This document shows, piece by piece, positions 35,793 to 44,573 of a DNA stretch of 64,000 nt. The DNA is from Sediminibacterium sp. KACHI17 (GTDB taxonomy: Bacteria; Bacteroidota; Bacteroidia; Chitinophagales; Chitinophagaceae). The notes below the pieces were generated by a model, which was given only the letters and a program-made list of their open reading frames with translations, was not told the origin of the DNA and searched no databases. A program made the position numbers and the translations under genes. Where the stretch lies: contig NZ_AP029612.1 of NCBI RefSeq assembly GCF_040362915.1, positions 3,072,466 through 3,136,465 of the forward strand, read 5' to 3'. Position 1 is the stretch's first letter. Each line of letters starts with the position of its first letter.

Positions 35793-36866
35793 ATGTATCG
35801 TTTATTGAGTATAATATTATTGTTCTCTCTTACTGTTCAGGCACAGGAGGATAGTGTAAAATCAAAATTTACATGGGGTGCTTATGCAGAAGCTTTTTAC
35901 AGCTACAATTTCAACAGGCCTCCCACTGAACAAAAGCTTCCTTTTCTTTACTCGTATAACCGATACCAGCAACTCTCAATGAATCTGTTGATGGGTAGGA
36001 TGTCTTATCAATCAAAAAGATTTCGTTCGGCATTGGCCGTGGCTGCAGGTACTTATATGGATGATAATCTTGAGTCAGAGGACGCAGTTTGGGGGCAAGT
36101 ATTTGAGGCATCTTTAGGTGTGAAGCTTATTAAAGAAAAACAACTCTGGCTTGATGCAGGAATATTCCCTTCGCATATTGGATTTGAATCTGCTATTGGT
36201 GCTGACCAATTAACACTTACAAGAAGTATGATGGCAGATAACTCGCCTTATTATGAATCAGGATTGAAACTGTCTTTTACTTCCTTGAATGAGAAATGGT
36301 ATTTAGCAGTTCTATGTGTGAATGGATGGCAAAGAAGCATCCGATTTGGGGAAGGATTTAATCCTGCTTTTGGGCATCAGATTTCTTATAAGCCTACGAC
36401 TTCACTTATGCTGAACAGTAGCTCTTTTATAGGAGATGATCGATATATTTTATTTAAGCGTAAGCGGTATTTTCATAATTTTTATGCTAATTGGAAGATC
36501 AATGATCGGTGGTCTTTGACAGGAGGATTTGATATCGGATGGGAGGAAAAACTAAATGACCCTTCTCGAATGGATACCTGGTATACTCCTGTTGCAATTG
36601 TAGGTTTTAATGTATCAGATCGTCATCGCATTGCCGGTAGAGTTGAGTATTACAGAGATGTAAATGGAGTGATCATTGATTATCCACAGCCTACCGGATT
36701 TCAAACAGCCGGATACTCTGTCAATTATGATTATTGGATCAGCAAGCGTTCTTGTTTTCGGATCGAAGCAAGAAAATTTAGTTCTGCTCAACCTATATTT
36801 ATTGCGTCTAATGGAGTTGTTTCGAATAATTCTTTTCTCACTACTTCTTTATCCATTCGTTTGTAG
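35793..36866 (+). CDS. Outer-membrane porin-like beta-barrel
   Basis: From ATG 35793 (YRLLSIILLFSLTVQAQ signal) the protein has 357 residues. Strands such as FTWGAYAEAFYSYNFNRP, LAVAAGTYMD, LWLDAGIFPSHIGFESAIG, and AGRVEYYRDVNGVII indicate a porin of the BBP2 type (beta-barrel porin family 2, as I judge from the opening WGAYAEAFYSYNFNRP segment). It ends in LTTSLSIRL. The frame is open to 35760 and would overlap the ABC-F gene by 14 bases, but the signal peptide sets the start at 35793, 19 bases after that gene. The solute is unknown. Confidence 0.8.
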   Translation: MYRLLSIILLFSLTVQAQEDSVKSKFTWGAYAEAFYSYNFNRPPTEQKLPFLYSYNRYQQLSMNLLMGRMSYQSKRFRSALAVAAGTYMDDNLESEDAVWGQVFEASLGVKLIKEKQLWLDAGIFPSHIGFESAIGADQLTLTRSMMADNSPYYESGLKLSFTSLNEKWYLAVLCVNGWQRSIRFGEGFNPAFGHQISYKPTTSLMLNSSSFIGDDRYILFKRKRYFHNFYANWKINDRWSLTGGFDIGWEEKLNDPSRMDTWYTPVAIVGFNVSDRHRIAGRVEYYRDVNGVIIDYPQPTGFQTAGYSVNYDYWISKRSCFRIEARKFSSAQPIFIASNGVVSNNSFLTTSLSIRL

Positions 36867-36872
36867 AGCGGT

Positions 36873-37973
36873 CTAGATCAATTCAAATGAAAGTCTTTTA
36901 CTTTCTGTACCATTTATGATGATTGAAAGCTCTTGGGTTCCTTTATAAAATACTCTTGTAGTGATCAATTTGAAACTTTGTCTTCTTACGACCAACCAGT
37001 TCTCTCCTCCCATAATATCACGTTCGGAGATCTTGAATACTTTTTTTGAAAGCGTGCCATTGTTTCGTAAATAATAAATAGCGTATTCCAGTCGCAGGTA
37101 TTGTTTTTGTTTGCCAGTATTTAAGATGGTTGCTTCAAATTCAAGATAGTCGCCGATCTTTACTTTTTTGTTCCTGATACGGAATCCTTCGAGCGATATA
37201 TGTTTAGCATCAAGCTGGTAATATTTCAGCACTTCCGGGTGAGCTGCTTTCAATAATGTTCTAAGACTGTGTTTGATTATCGCGTCGGTTTCGGAGCTTA
37301 TATTCTTCCATTTTTTGGCGATATCAATGGCTATTTTGGGATTATCTTTTGAAATATCATTTAGATTATTTGCCACACTTCTTCTGACTACTTCACAACT
37401 ATCCTGCTTCAAATTTTCAAGGATTGGAATAATGGGTGATGGATCTTTTTTTAGTTGGGGTAAAGCCATGGCCCATGGTAAACGTGGTCTGCATCCTTCT
37501 GTGGCAAGCCTCCGAACATGCCTGTTTTTATGAGTAGACCATTTGATCATTTGTGTGATCATTGTTTCCTCATAACGAATGATGAAATGTCTGACTGCAA
37601 ATTCGCAGGTAATAAACTGCGTCATTTGTTCCATGGCCATTACAGATTCTTTGTAATGATCCAATCCATAGAGATAAATGTATTCAGGCAAAAAGAGATA
37701 TTCGATGCTACTAGCTTTTGGCCCCTCTTTTTTAATAGCGTCAATAAGTTGTGTCAATAGAGGTGCGGCTTTTGTATAATCAGTGGGCAGAAAATCATGA
37801 AGCACATGCGCTGTGTGAGCTATCCTTTGTTTCAGCTCATATTGCTCAAATGCCGGGATGAAGATCTTTTTTAAAAATGATCGTTGATTGAAATCCGGTA
37901 ATGTTTTCTTTAGCGGAATAGACAGTTGGTTGTAAAATGCAGTGGAATAAAGATCTTTCAACAAAGAGCTCAT
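36873..37973 (-). CDS. DNA alkylation repair protein, AlkD-like HEAT-repeat family
   Basis: The 366-residue cytosolic protein is nearly all helical and consists of HEAT-like repeats. Typical are YTKAAPLLTQLIDAIKKEGP, WSTHKNRHVRRLATEGCRPRLPWA and LKQDSCEVVRRSVANNLNDISKDNP, the last two being the family's best conserved part. AlkD enzymes remove 3-methyladenine and 7-methylguanine. This is a longer branch with an extra C-terminal beta-rich section (VKIGDYLEFEATILNTGKQKQYLRLEYAIYY), and activity in that branch is not certain. The stop lies six bases from the converging porin gene. It follows mqnD after 56 bases. Confidence 0.88.
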   Translation of the reverse strand: MSSLLKDLYSTAFYNQLSIPLKKTLPDFNQRSFLKKIFIPAFEQYELKQRIAHTAHVLHDFLPTDYTKAAPLLTQLIDAIKKEGPKASSIEYLFLPEYIYLYGLDHYKESVMAMEQMTQFITCEFAVRHFIIRYEETMITQMIKWSTHKNRHVRRLATEGCRPRLPWAMALPQLKKDPSPIIPILENLKQDSCEVVRRSVANNLNDISKDNPKIAIDIAKKWKNISSETDAIIKHSLRTLLKAAHPEVLKYYQLDAKHISLEGFRIRNKKVKIGDYLEFEATILNTGKQKQYLRLEYAIYYLRNNGTLSKKVFKISERDIMGGENWLVVRRQSFKLITTRVFYKGTQELSIIINGTESKRLSFELI

Positions 37974-38029
37974 GAGCAGAATTTTACTGAAAGATGCGAG
38001 AATCTGAGAAAAAAATAAATAAAAAAGTA

Positions 38030-38866
38030 TCAGCGGTCAGATAAGAAAACAGGAGCATTTGCTTGCTTAAGAAAATCGGGCTGTGCAATATTTAGTAACC
38101 GGGTAACAGCTTGTTTTCCCGTAATACCTAACTCGATCGAAAATTCATTGACATAAAGGTCAATATGCTGTCGCATCACTTCCTCGCTCATTTCTTGCGC
38201 ATGGTCTCTGACATAGCTTGCAACCTGGGGGTAATTTGCAAATGCATACTCAACACTTTTTTTGATCAGTTGATTGACTTGTAAAGCAACAGAATCAATT
38301 AATCTGTTATGAGCAACAATTCCGCCAAGCGGAATAGGAACTCCGGTTTCTTGTTCCCAGTAATCACCGAGGTCAATGATCTTGTGTAATCCTTTTTGTT
38401 GGTACGTGAATCTGTTTTCATGGATGATCACACCTGCATCAACTTTGCCACTCAATACCAGGTCTTCAATTTCATGAAATACATGAAAACTTTTATTCTT
38501 CGCAGTTGGAAATGTCAATGAAAAAAGTAAATGAGCGGTAGTATTGATGCCGGGTATAGCGATCTTGGCATCATTGATATCTTCTGTACTCAAGTTTTCT
38601 TTACTTGTGATCAGAAGAGGTCCCACGCCTTTACCCAAAGCACCACCACTGTCTAACACTTTATACTGTTGTAAGACCAGGGGCAGTACACCATAGCTGA
38701 TCTTAGAGATATCTAATTTTCCTTCGAGGGCCCATTGGTTCAAGGTTTGAACATCTTCCAACACCACATCGAAGGAGATATCACCTGTATCAATTTTACC
38801 ATTGACCAGTGCATCAAAAATGAAAGTATCATTTGGACATGGAGAGAAACCGAGTGTAAGTTTCAT
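38030..38866 (-). CDS. mqnD: 1,4-dihydroxy-6-naphthoate synthase
   Basis: MqnD converts cyclic dehypoxanthinyl futalosine to 1,4-dihydroxy-6-naphthoate in the futalosine route to menaquinone. The 278-residue protein has the periplasmic-binding-protein-like fold and the family signature at its N-terminus (LGFSPCPNDTFIFDAL). Also present are ISKISYGVLPLV, GGALGKGVGPLLI, ATAHLLF-like NTTAHLLFSLTFP and VIIHENRFTY, whose His and Glu fit the substrate site. It lies downstream of mqnB on the same strand but has its own promoter box four bases before the ATG. Confidence 0.95.
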   Translation of the reverse strand: MKLTLGFSPCPNDTFIFDALVNGKIDTGDISFDVVLEDVQTLNQWALEGKLDISKISYGVLPLVLQQYKVLDSGGALGKGVGPLLITSKENLSTEDINDAKIAIPGINTTAHLLFSLTFPTAKNKSFHVFHEIEDLVLSGKVDAGVIIHENRFTYQQKGLHKIIDLGDYWEQETGVPIPLGGIVAHNRLIDSVALQVNQLIKKSVEYAFANYPQVASYVRDHAQEMSEEVMRQHIDLYVNEFSIELGITGKQAVTRLLNIAQPDFLKQANAPVFLSDR

Positions 38867-38870
38867 GAAG

Positions 38871-38878
38871 CAAAGATA
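38871..38878 (-). promoter_or_regulatory. TAnnTTTG promoter box of mqnD
   Basis: The minus strand reads TATCTTTG, then CTTC, then ATG. It sits in the 81-base gap after mqnB, which also contains an imperfect 11-base inverted repeat (38878-38888 with 38928-38938). Confidence 0.6.
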
Positions 38879-38947
38879 GTAAGTAGTGAATAGTGAATAG
38901 TCGGTAGTTCCGGAATGTGGTCATGCCCACTACTCACTGCTTTCTGC

Positions 38948-39616
38948 TCATTTAATTTTATAGAGCCTATCAACATATTTCACCAATGTATCATTCAATG
39001 ATTCAATGGCTTCTTTCATTTTCCAGTTGGCTTTATTGCGTTCCCCAATATAATTAGAGATCGATCGGATCTGTATGAAGGGAATATTGGCTTCGCGACA
39101 AATAAAATGTAGGGCAGCACCTTCCATTGATTCGATCCCGGCGCCATATTTTTTTACGAGTTGATCAATTCTGGATGGGTTTGTTGTAATCTCATTAACC
39201 GTAACAGCTGTTACCTCTGGAAGTTTTAAGAGGTTGTAGGTATTGAGCCATGGATTAGGTAATTTTCTCTTCTCAAAAGGATGGTAATTACTTTTTTCGA
39301 GTTTCAGATCAAAAATATCTTTCCATTTACCATCTTCTTCCACTCCCATATCGCCGAGTATTTCTTCTTTAACGGTCACCACTTTGCCGAGTGCCATTTT
39401 CTTATCAAAACTACCTGCGATGCCGGCCTGAATGATCAGGTCAGGTTTTTCTTCCGAAACAAGTCGGGTCAAAGCAACGGCGCTTGCCAACATGCCTACA
39501 CCTGATTGATGGAACCGTACTTTCAATCGCTGACTTTCACCCGTATACAGTGAGTTCATATTTAAAAAACCTGGCATCCATTCTCCTACAGTGGCGGCAG
39601 TGATAATGATTCGCAT
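38948..39616 (-). CDS. mqnB: Futalosine hydrolase
   Basis: MqnB removes hypoxanthine from futalosine on the way to menaquinone. From ATG 39616 the protein has 222 residues. The nucleoside phosphorylase/MTA-nucleosidase fold is shown by ITAATVGEW at the start, LIIQAGIAGSFDKKMALGKVVTV, IESMEGAALHFICREANIPFIQIRSISNYIGERN, and the closing helix with TLVKYVDRLYKI. The ME of ESMEGAA is the nucleoside-ribose contact in this fold. An upstream frame extension to 39649 does not match the fold. It is paired with mqnD, which confirms the futalosine pathway. Confidence 0.93.
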   Translation of the reverse strand: MRIIITAATVGEWMPGFLNMNSLYTGESQRLKVRFHQSGVGMLASAVALTRLVSEEKPDLIIQAGIAGSFDKKMALGKVVTVKEEILGDMGVEEDGKWKDIFDLKLEKSNYHPFEKRKLPNPWLNTYNLLKLPEVTAVTVNEITTNPSRIDQLVKKYGAGIESMEGAALHFICREANIPFIQIRSISNYIGERNKANWKMKEAIESLNDTLVKYVDRLYKIK

Positions 39617-39768
39617 GAAAGCAATTTGTATTGATAATCGGATAATCATATAAAAATACTAAGGATTGGACTTAGTTCCTCATTTTGATTTTGTCCTTGG
39701 GTATTTGTAAATCAGCATGTTATGCATCTGGGGGGCTATAAATGCGAGGAGTTACAAATCAACTTCAT

Positions 39769-39776
39769 TACCTTTG
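39769..39776 (+). promoter_or_regulatory. TAnnTTTG promoter box of the first queD paralogue
   Basis: TACCTTTG lies 20 bases before the ATG at 39797. It falls inside the longer open frame from 39722 and supports the internal start. Confidence 0.5.
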
Positions 39777-39796
39777 CCGAAATTTTTAGAGGAAGC

Positions 39797-40204
39797 ATGG
39801 TGTATTTAACACGACAGGAACATTTTAACGCTGCCCATAAACTATATAATCCGCGCTGGTCAAAAGAACGGAACGAGGAGGTTTTTGGTGTTTGTGCCAA
39901 TGAGAATTGGCATGGACATAACTATGATCTATATGTTACGATCAAAGGCAATCCTGATCCAGATACCGGATTTCTTTATGATGTAAAGAAGCTGAGTAAG
40001 CTGATCAAAGAGCATGTGGTAGATAAACTAGACCATAAAAACCTGAATCTGGATGTTGATTTCATGAAAGACCAGCTCTGCAGTACTGAGAATTTGGCCA
40101 TCGCTATCTGGCAGCAATTGCAACCTCATCTGCCCCAACAGGTTCAGCTTCATTGTATTAAGTTGTATGAGACTCCCAGGATCTATGTGGAGTATTTTGG
40201 ATAA
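39797..40204 (+). CDS. queD: 6-carboxytetrahydropterin synthase/PTPS family protein, copy 1
   Basis: The enzyme converts dihydroneopterin triphosphate to 6-carboxytetrahydropterin (queuosine route) or a related pterin. The 135-residue protein has EHFNAAHKL with a zinc His, FGVCANENWHGHNY with the catalytic Cys and two zinc His, LDHKNLN with the catalytic Asp/His, and the substrate-anchoring Glu in LYETPRIYV. A complete active site is therefore present. The start at 39797 follows a GGAAG-like purine run and the promoter box. A close paralogue lies 434 bases downstream, then folE, so the pair acts just after GTP cyclohydrolase. Confidence 0.9.
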   Translation: MVYLTRQEHFNAAHKLYNPRWSKERNEEVFGVCANENWHGHNYDLYVTIKGNPDPDTGFLYDVKKLSKLIKEHVVDKLDHKNLNLDVDFMKDQLCSTENLAIAIWQQLQPHLPQQVQLHCIKLYETPRIYVEYFG

Positions 40205-40638
40205 TGGCTTATAGCAAATCGGTCATGGCTTTTTGTGTCTTTGCCGGAAACCTTGAATTTAGCAATCAACCCCCTATTTTAAACTGTTTATACTTTCTTA
40301 GGTAGTTTCTAAACAAAATAACATCTGTGGTGTTATATTATCCGTATGTACCTTTGTATTCAGGATGTCGGACATACCTGAATGATAGGTAGGATATAAA
40401 ATTGGTCGTGGAGGATGATCCACGGACTTAAAAGACATTCAAGCTCTGTTATTAATGTATAGGCTCTCGAACTGTCAGGCCACTTGATCAGCACACTTCT
40501 GAAACAGTGCCAGACCATTGATAACTGAACCACTTGATATCAAATAGTAAATGAACACCTGGGTTATTGCCGTTGAAGTGTGCGACGCAACGGAAGATGA
40601 ACAGGTATCTGGTGCCGGGTTCAAAATGGCATAAAAAA
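40205..40638. other. 434-base spacer between the two queD paralogues
   Basis: No convincing gene is seen. It contains TACCTTTG at 40349-40356, a match to the -7 box on the plus strand, and a hairpin with arms CGTGGA (40407-40412) and TCCACG (40419-40424). If that box is the promoter of copy 2, its leader would be about 280 bases and could hold regulatory structure. The open frame before 40639 does not look like coding sequence of the family. Confidence 0.45.
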
Positions 40639-41052
40639 ATGGATAATAAAGTAGCAGTATACAGGAAGGAACATTTCAATGCGGCCCATCGTTTGCATAA
40701 TGCAAATTGGTCTGCAGAAAAGAATAAGGAAGTCTTTGGGTTGTGCAATAATGCCAATTTTCATGGACACAATTATGAATTAATCGTAAAAGTTAGTGGA
40801 GTTCCGAACCCTGAGACAGGATATGTGTTGGATATGAAAGTGCTGAGTGACCTGATCAAAGAAGAAGTATTAAACAAATTCGATCATAAAAATTTAAATC
40901 TGGATACAGTTGAGTTTGCAACACTCAATCCTACTGCCGAAAATATCGCGGTAGTTATTTATCAATTGTTGCGTGCGAAGCTGGATAAGGAATTGGACTT
41001 AAAAATCAGATTGTATGAAACAGAACGAAACTTTGTTGAATATCCGGCTTAA
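40639..41052 (+). CDS. 6-carboxytetrahydropterin synthase/PTPS family protein, copy 2
   Basis: The 137-residue paralogue of the preceding gene keeps all active-site positions: EHFNAAHRL, FGLCNNANFHGHNY, FDHKNLN and LYETERNFVEY. The two copies share about half of their residues by eye. One may supply queuosine and the other another reduced pterin, or they may be redundant. The start at 40639 is chosen because the family begins with a short strand (VAVYRKEHFNAAH); an in-frame ATG at 40597 is also possible. Its last 38 bases overlap the longest folE frame. Confidence 0.88.
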   Translation: MDNKVAVYRKEHFNAAHRLHNANWSAEKNKEVFGLCNNANFHGHNYELIVKVSGVPNPETGYVLDMKVLSDLIKEEVLNKFDHKNLNLDTVEFATLNPTAENIAVVIYQLLRAKLDKELDLKIRLYETERNFVEYPA

Positions 41053-41734
41053 CGGAGATCAAATTGAATTGAGTGATATGCATATAGATGATATGGGAGA
41101 TGATCATATCAGCACATCGGTAGACACTCCGATGCGTCCTGATGCATTTGAAAAAACAGATGAGCAAAAGATCGCTGATATCGAAGGACATTTTCGTGCG
41201 ATCATGGAAACTTTAGGATTGGATCTTACAGATGACAGTTTGAAAGGAACACCTCGTCGCGTTGCGAAAATGTATGTGAAAGAAATATTTCAGGGACTGA
41301 ATCCAGCCAATAAACCTGCGATTGCATTGTTTGACAATAAGTACAAGTACAATGAGATGCTGGTTGAAAAGAATATTTCTTTCTACAGTAATTGTGAACA
41401 TCATTTTGTGCCGATCATCGGAAAAGCCCATGTTGCTTATATCAGCAATGGTAAAGTGATTGGTCTCAGTAAATTGAACAGACTGGTAGAGTATTTCGCT
41501 AAACGTCCTCAGGTACAGGAGCGTTTAACAATGCAGATCGGTAAAGAATTACAAAAAGACCTGGGAACAGAAGACGTTGCTATCGTAATTGACGCCAAAC
41601 ATTTGTGCGTAGCAAGTCGTGGTGTAGAAGATGATACATCATCAACGATTACAGCTTTTTATGGTGGAAAATTCAAAGAAGAAAAGACTAAAGAAGAATT
41701 TTTAAAATACCTGGAATTAAAAACAGAATTTTAA
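41015..41734 (+). CDS. folE: GTP cyclohydrolase I
   Basis: FolE makes 7,8-dihydroneopterin triphosphate from GTP, feeding folate, queuosine and the QueD/PTPS enzymes encoded just upstream. The 239-residue frame has the zinc motif NCEHHFVPIIGKAHVAYI, GLSKLNRLVEYFAKRPQVQERLTMQI, and the second zinc Cys with CVASRGVEDDTSST. The first 50 residues are not part of the core fold. The start may be ATG 41015, inside the preceding gene and suggesting coupling, or the in-frame ATG at 41078, which removes the overlap. An intrinsic terminator follows. Confidence 0.94.
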   Translation: MKQNETLLNIRLNGDQIELSDMHIDDMGDDHISTSVDTPMRPDAFEKTDEQKIADIEGHFRAIMETLGLDLTDDSLKGTPRRVAKMYVKEIFQGLNPANKPAIALFDNKYKYNEMLVEKNISFYSNCEHHFVPIIGKAHVAYISNGKVIGLSKLNRLVEYFAKRPQVQERLTMQIGKELQKDLGTEDVAIVIDAKHLCVASRGVEDDTSSTITAFYGGKFKEEKTKEEFLKYLELKTEF

Positions 41735-41753
41735 TAAAACAAGAAAGCGAGAT

Positions 41754-41777
41754 AAAGCAGCGAAAGCTGCTTTTTTT
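41754..41777 (+). terminator. Intrinsic terminator after folE
   Basis: AAAGCAGC (41754-41761), a GAAA tetraloop, and GCTGCTTT (41766-41773), then a T-tract. Confidence 0.9.
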
Positions 41778-41847
41778 GTGCAAAATACCTTGTAATGAGT
41801 ACTGATTAAAGCTGTATAAATGATACTTTTATAACAAATTCATCAGT

Positions 41848-43554
41848 ATGCATAGTTCTATTTTGCGTTTGTTTTTAGTTTTTTTCGTGATGCTATCTGT
41901 TTATGAGATATCGGCGCAAACTACTGCTGAATATAATAAACAAGCAAAGACAGCTTATGATAAATCAGATTATGACGGTGTTATCAATGCGGCAACACTT
42001 TCATTAAACGTAAGTTTAAATGGGGAAGCTTATTGGTGGAGGGCTTTGGGATATAAGTATAAAAAGAATTATATATTGGCAATTAGTGACATAACCAAAG
42101 CTATCTCCTATTATTCCGGAACGAAATCTTCTTTAGCCAATTTATATTCTCTCAGAGCCGATATGAGATTTGAAATGAAGAACCATGATGAAGCTATTGA
42201 TGATTATGAGATGGCTCTTTCATATGATGTCAGTGATAAAAAAAAGGTATATAAAAATCTGATCAAGTCCTATGAGGCTGTATCTGATCATGGCGCAGCA
42301 ATACCTTATTATGATGAACTTCTTAAGGTCGAAACTAATACGACCATTCAATCTGAGTTATTTTACGGTAGAGCAATAGCTAAATCACAATACACTGATT
42401 ACACACTTAAAGATATCATAAGTGATATTAACAAAGCCATTGAAAAGAACAGGCAGAATTCTGATGCTCTTTTTATCAGGGGTAGTTGGTATGTTGATGA
42501 AAAAAAATATGAATTAGCAAAAGCTGATTTTAGTGAGGTGATTCGAATTCTCGAAGGAAAATCAAAAACTAAAGAAGATACGATCAGATTAGGAACCTGT
42601 TATCTGGTACAAGGCTCTATTTTTCATGATGCAAAGGATTACGAGCAGGCAAAACAATACTATCAAAAAGTCTTACGCTATGATCCAAATAATGGTACTG
42701 TGTATTGGAACATGGGTAGATTAAAATCTGTAATCGACAAGAACTATGAGGGTGCATCAACCGATTACCGTACTGCTATAAAGTTCTTACATGAAAAATC
42801 AGATAGGGCTAAGTGTTATATAGATCTTTATTTGCATGAAAGGGCTTTTCTCCGTTTCAATAAAGCCATGGAAGCTATTGATGGTGCGATCGCAATATAT
42901 CCTAACAATGGAAGTTATTATTGGGATAAGGGATATCTATATAAGATCAAAAAAGAGAATAGCGAGGCTTTGAAGAGTTACAATAAGGCATTGTCGCTGG
43001 GTATAGGTGATTCAAGTAGAAGAGCAGCTCTATATCTTGAAAGGGGCCAGCTCAAACTTTCTATTAATGATGCACAAGGAGCGTTGTCCGATATTCAAAA
43101 TTCCATAGCACTGTGGCCAAGTTATGAGAATTACAAAACTTTAGGTGATGTGTTTAAGACAGGTATGAAGCAAATGGACCTCGCAGAAGGGAATTATCAA
43201 AAGGCGATGCGATACACTATTTCGGGAGTGCAAAATCAAGATACTTCATCTAACTATGCATACGCAGCTGCTGCAATGGGGGATAAGAGAACGGCAGAAC
43301 GTTTTATAAAGAAAATGATCATTGATGCCAGCTCAAAAGTTGGAGCCCTGGCTAATGAATACCATAATGCCGCTTGTATTTATGCCACATTAGGTAACAC
43401 TGTAAAAGCGTTGGAATATTTAGAGCTCTCCCTACAGGTTGGATACTCTGATTTTGAACATATGTTGCATGATGCAGATCTTGAGTCCTTATACAAATTA
43501 CCTGAATACAAGAACTTATTGGTAAAGTATAGAGTACCTACACCCATTTATTAG
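41848..43554 (+). CDS. Exported tetratricopeptide-repeat protein
   Basis: The 568-residue protein has a signal peptide (LRLFLVFFVMLSVYEISAQ) and is then built almost wholly of TPR-type helical pairs. Examples are AKTAYDKSDYDGVINAATLSL, HDEAIDDYEMALSYD, KKYELAKADFSEVIRIL, KDYEQAKQYYQKVLRYDPNNG, NSEALKSYNKALSLG and GNTVKALEYLELSLQVGYSDFEH. There is no enzymatic domain. It is likely a periplasmic scaffold. The neighbours (folE, fabD) give no hint of partners. Confidence 0.88.
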   Translation: MHSSILRLFLVFFVMLSVYEISAQTTAEYNKQAKTAYDKSDYDGVINAATLSLNVSLNGEAYWWRALGYKYKKNYILAISDITKAISYYSGTKSSLANLYSLRADMRFEMKNHDEAIDDYEMALSYDVSDKKKVYKNLIKSYEAVSDHGAAIPYYDELLKVETNTTIQSELFYGRAIAKSQYTDYTLKDIISDINKAIEKNRQNSDALFIRGSWYVDEKKYELAKADFSEVIRILEGKSKTKEDTIRLGTCYLVQGSIFHDAKDYEQAKQYYQKVLRYDPNNGTVYWNMGRLKSVIDKNYEGASTDYRTAIKFLHEKSDRAKCYIDLYLHERAFLRFNKAMEAIDGAIAIYPNNGSYYWDKGYLYKIKKENSEALKSYNKALSLGIGDSSRRAALYLERGQLKLSINDAQGALSDIQNSIALWPSYENYKTLGDVFKTGMKQMDLAEGNYQKAMRYTISGVQNQDTSSNYAYAAAAMGDKRTAERFIKKMIIDASSKVGALANEYHNAACIYATLGNTVKALEYLELSLQVGYSDFEHMLHDADLESLYKLPEYKNLLVKYRVPTPIY

Positions 43555-43625
43555 TTGGGTTATGCAAAAATAAATTTGGGATATCATCAGGATTAGGTTT
43601 TTTTGCGTGTAATAAAATTAGCACT

Positions 43626-44519
43626 ATGAACAAGCATGCTTATATATTCCCGGGACAAGGCTCTCAGTTTAGTGGAATGGGAAAGAATTTATATGAGTCA
43701 AATGCATCTGCAAAAAGACTTTTTGAAAATGCAAATGACATTCTCGGTTTCCGTATTAGTGATATCATGTTCAATGGTACTGATGAAGAATTGAAGCAAA
43801 CCAATGTTACACAACCTGCAGTTTTTTTGCATTCTGTAGTTGCTTATAGAACCATTGAAAATCCTACCCCTCATATGGTAGCAGGACATTCATTGGGTGA
43901 ATTCTCTGCTTTGGTTGCCAATCAGACTTTAAGTTTTGAAGATGCATTGAAGTTGGTGAGTATACGTGCCCAGGCCATGCAGAAAGCGTGCGAACTGGTT
44001 CCTTCAACCATGGCAGCAGTATTGGCATTGGATGATGCTAAAGTAGAAGAGATCTGTGCAGCTGTACAGCAAGAAACAGGTGAAGTTGTAGTAGCCGCAA
44101 ATTATAATTGTCCGGGTCAATTGGTGATCAGTGGCTCTGTAAAAGGCATTGAAGTTGCTTGTGAAAGAATGAAAGCCGCTGGTGCAAAAAGAGCATTGGT
44201 ATTGCCTGTTGGTGGCGCATTTCATAGTCCACTAATGGCTCCCGCACGCGAAGAACTGGCTGCGGCCATTGAAGCCACAACTTTTCATCAACCTATTTGT
44301 CCGGTCTATCAAAATGTTGCAGCTGCGGGTGTTACACAGCCTGAACTTATCAAACAAAATCTTATTGATCAATTGACAGGTGCTGTTAAGTGGACACAAA
44401 GTGTTCAAGCAATGGTTGCTGATGGCGCCACCAATTTTACAGAAGCCGGTCCCGGTAAAGTTTTACAAGGGTTGGTGCAGAAGATTTATAAAGAAGCTGT
44501 GGTAGAGGGAGTGAATTAG
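43626..44519 (+). CDS. fabD: Malonyl-CoA:acyl-carrier-protein transacylase
   Basis: FabD loads malonate onto ACP for fatty-acid synthesis. The 297-residue protein has FPGQGSQ at residues 8-14, the nucleophile Ser89 in GHSLGE, the catalytic His in GGAFHSPLM near residue 200, and the glutamine of NVTQPA near the start. Complete and of usual length. Unusually, it is not beside fabH, acpP or fabG; fabH lies 2.4 kb away on the other strand. Its end meets the GNAT gene at a long palindrome. Confidence 0.96.
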   Translation: MNKHAYIFPGQGSQFSGMGKNLYESNASAKRLFENANDILGFRISDIMFNGTDEELKQTNVTQPAVFLHSVVAYRTIENPTPHMVAGHSLGEFSALVANQTLSFEDALKLVSIRAQAMQKACELVPSTMAAVLALDDAKVEEICAAVQQETGEVVVAANYNCPGQLVISGSVKGIEVACERMKAAGAKRALVLPVGGAFHSPLMAPAREELAAAIEATTFHQPICPVYQNVAAAGVTQPELIKQNLIDQLTGAVKWTQSVQAMVADGATNFTEAGPGKVLQGLVQKIYKEAVVEGVN

Positions 44520-44543
44520 TGGGTAGACCATGGTTGATAGTCG

Positions 44544-44573
44544 ATAGTCCATGGACCATGGTCTATGGACTAT
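44544..44573. terminator. Bidirectional palindromic terminator between fabD and the GNAT gene
   Basis: A 30-base near-perfect palindrome (ATAGTCCAT... with ...ATGGACTAT; one G-T mismatch pair) lies 25 bases after the fabD stop and overlaps the last codon of the converging GNAT gene. GATAGTCCATGG also occurs at 32982-32993. Confidence 0.65.

Noticed and set aside
39722..39796. N-terminal extension of the first queD copy, or a preQ1 riboswitch in this stretch
   Set aside because: The residues do not match the family, a promoter box at 39769 lies inside the stretch, and I could not fold it into the preQ1-I consensus. A covariance search would be decisive.
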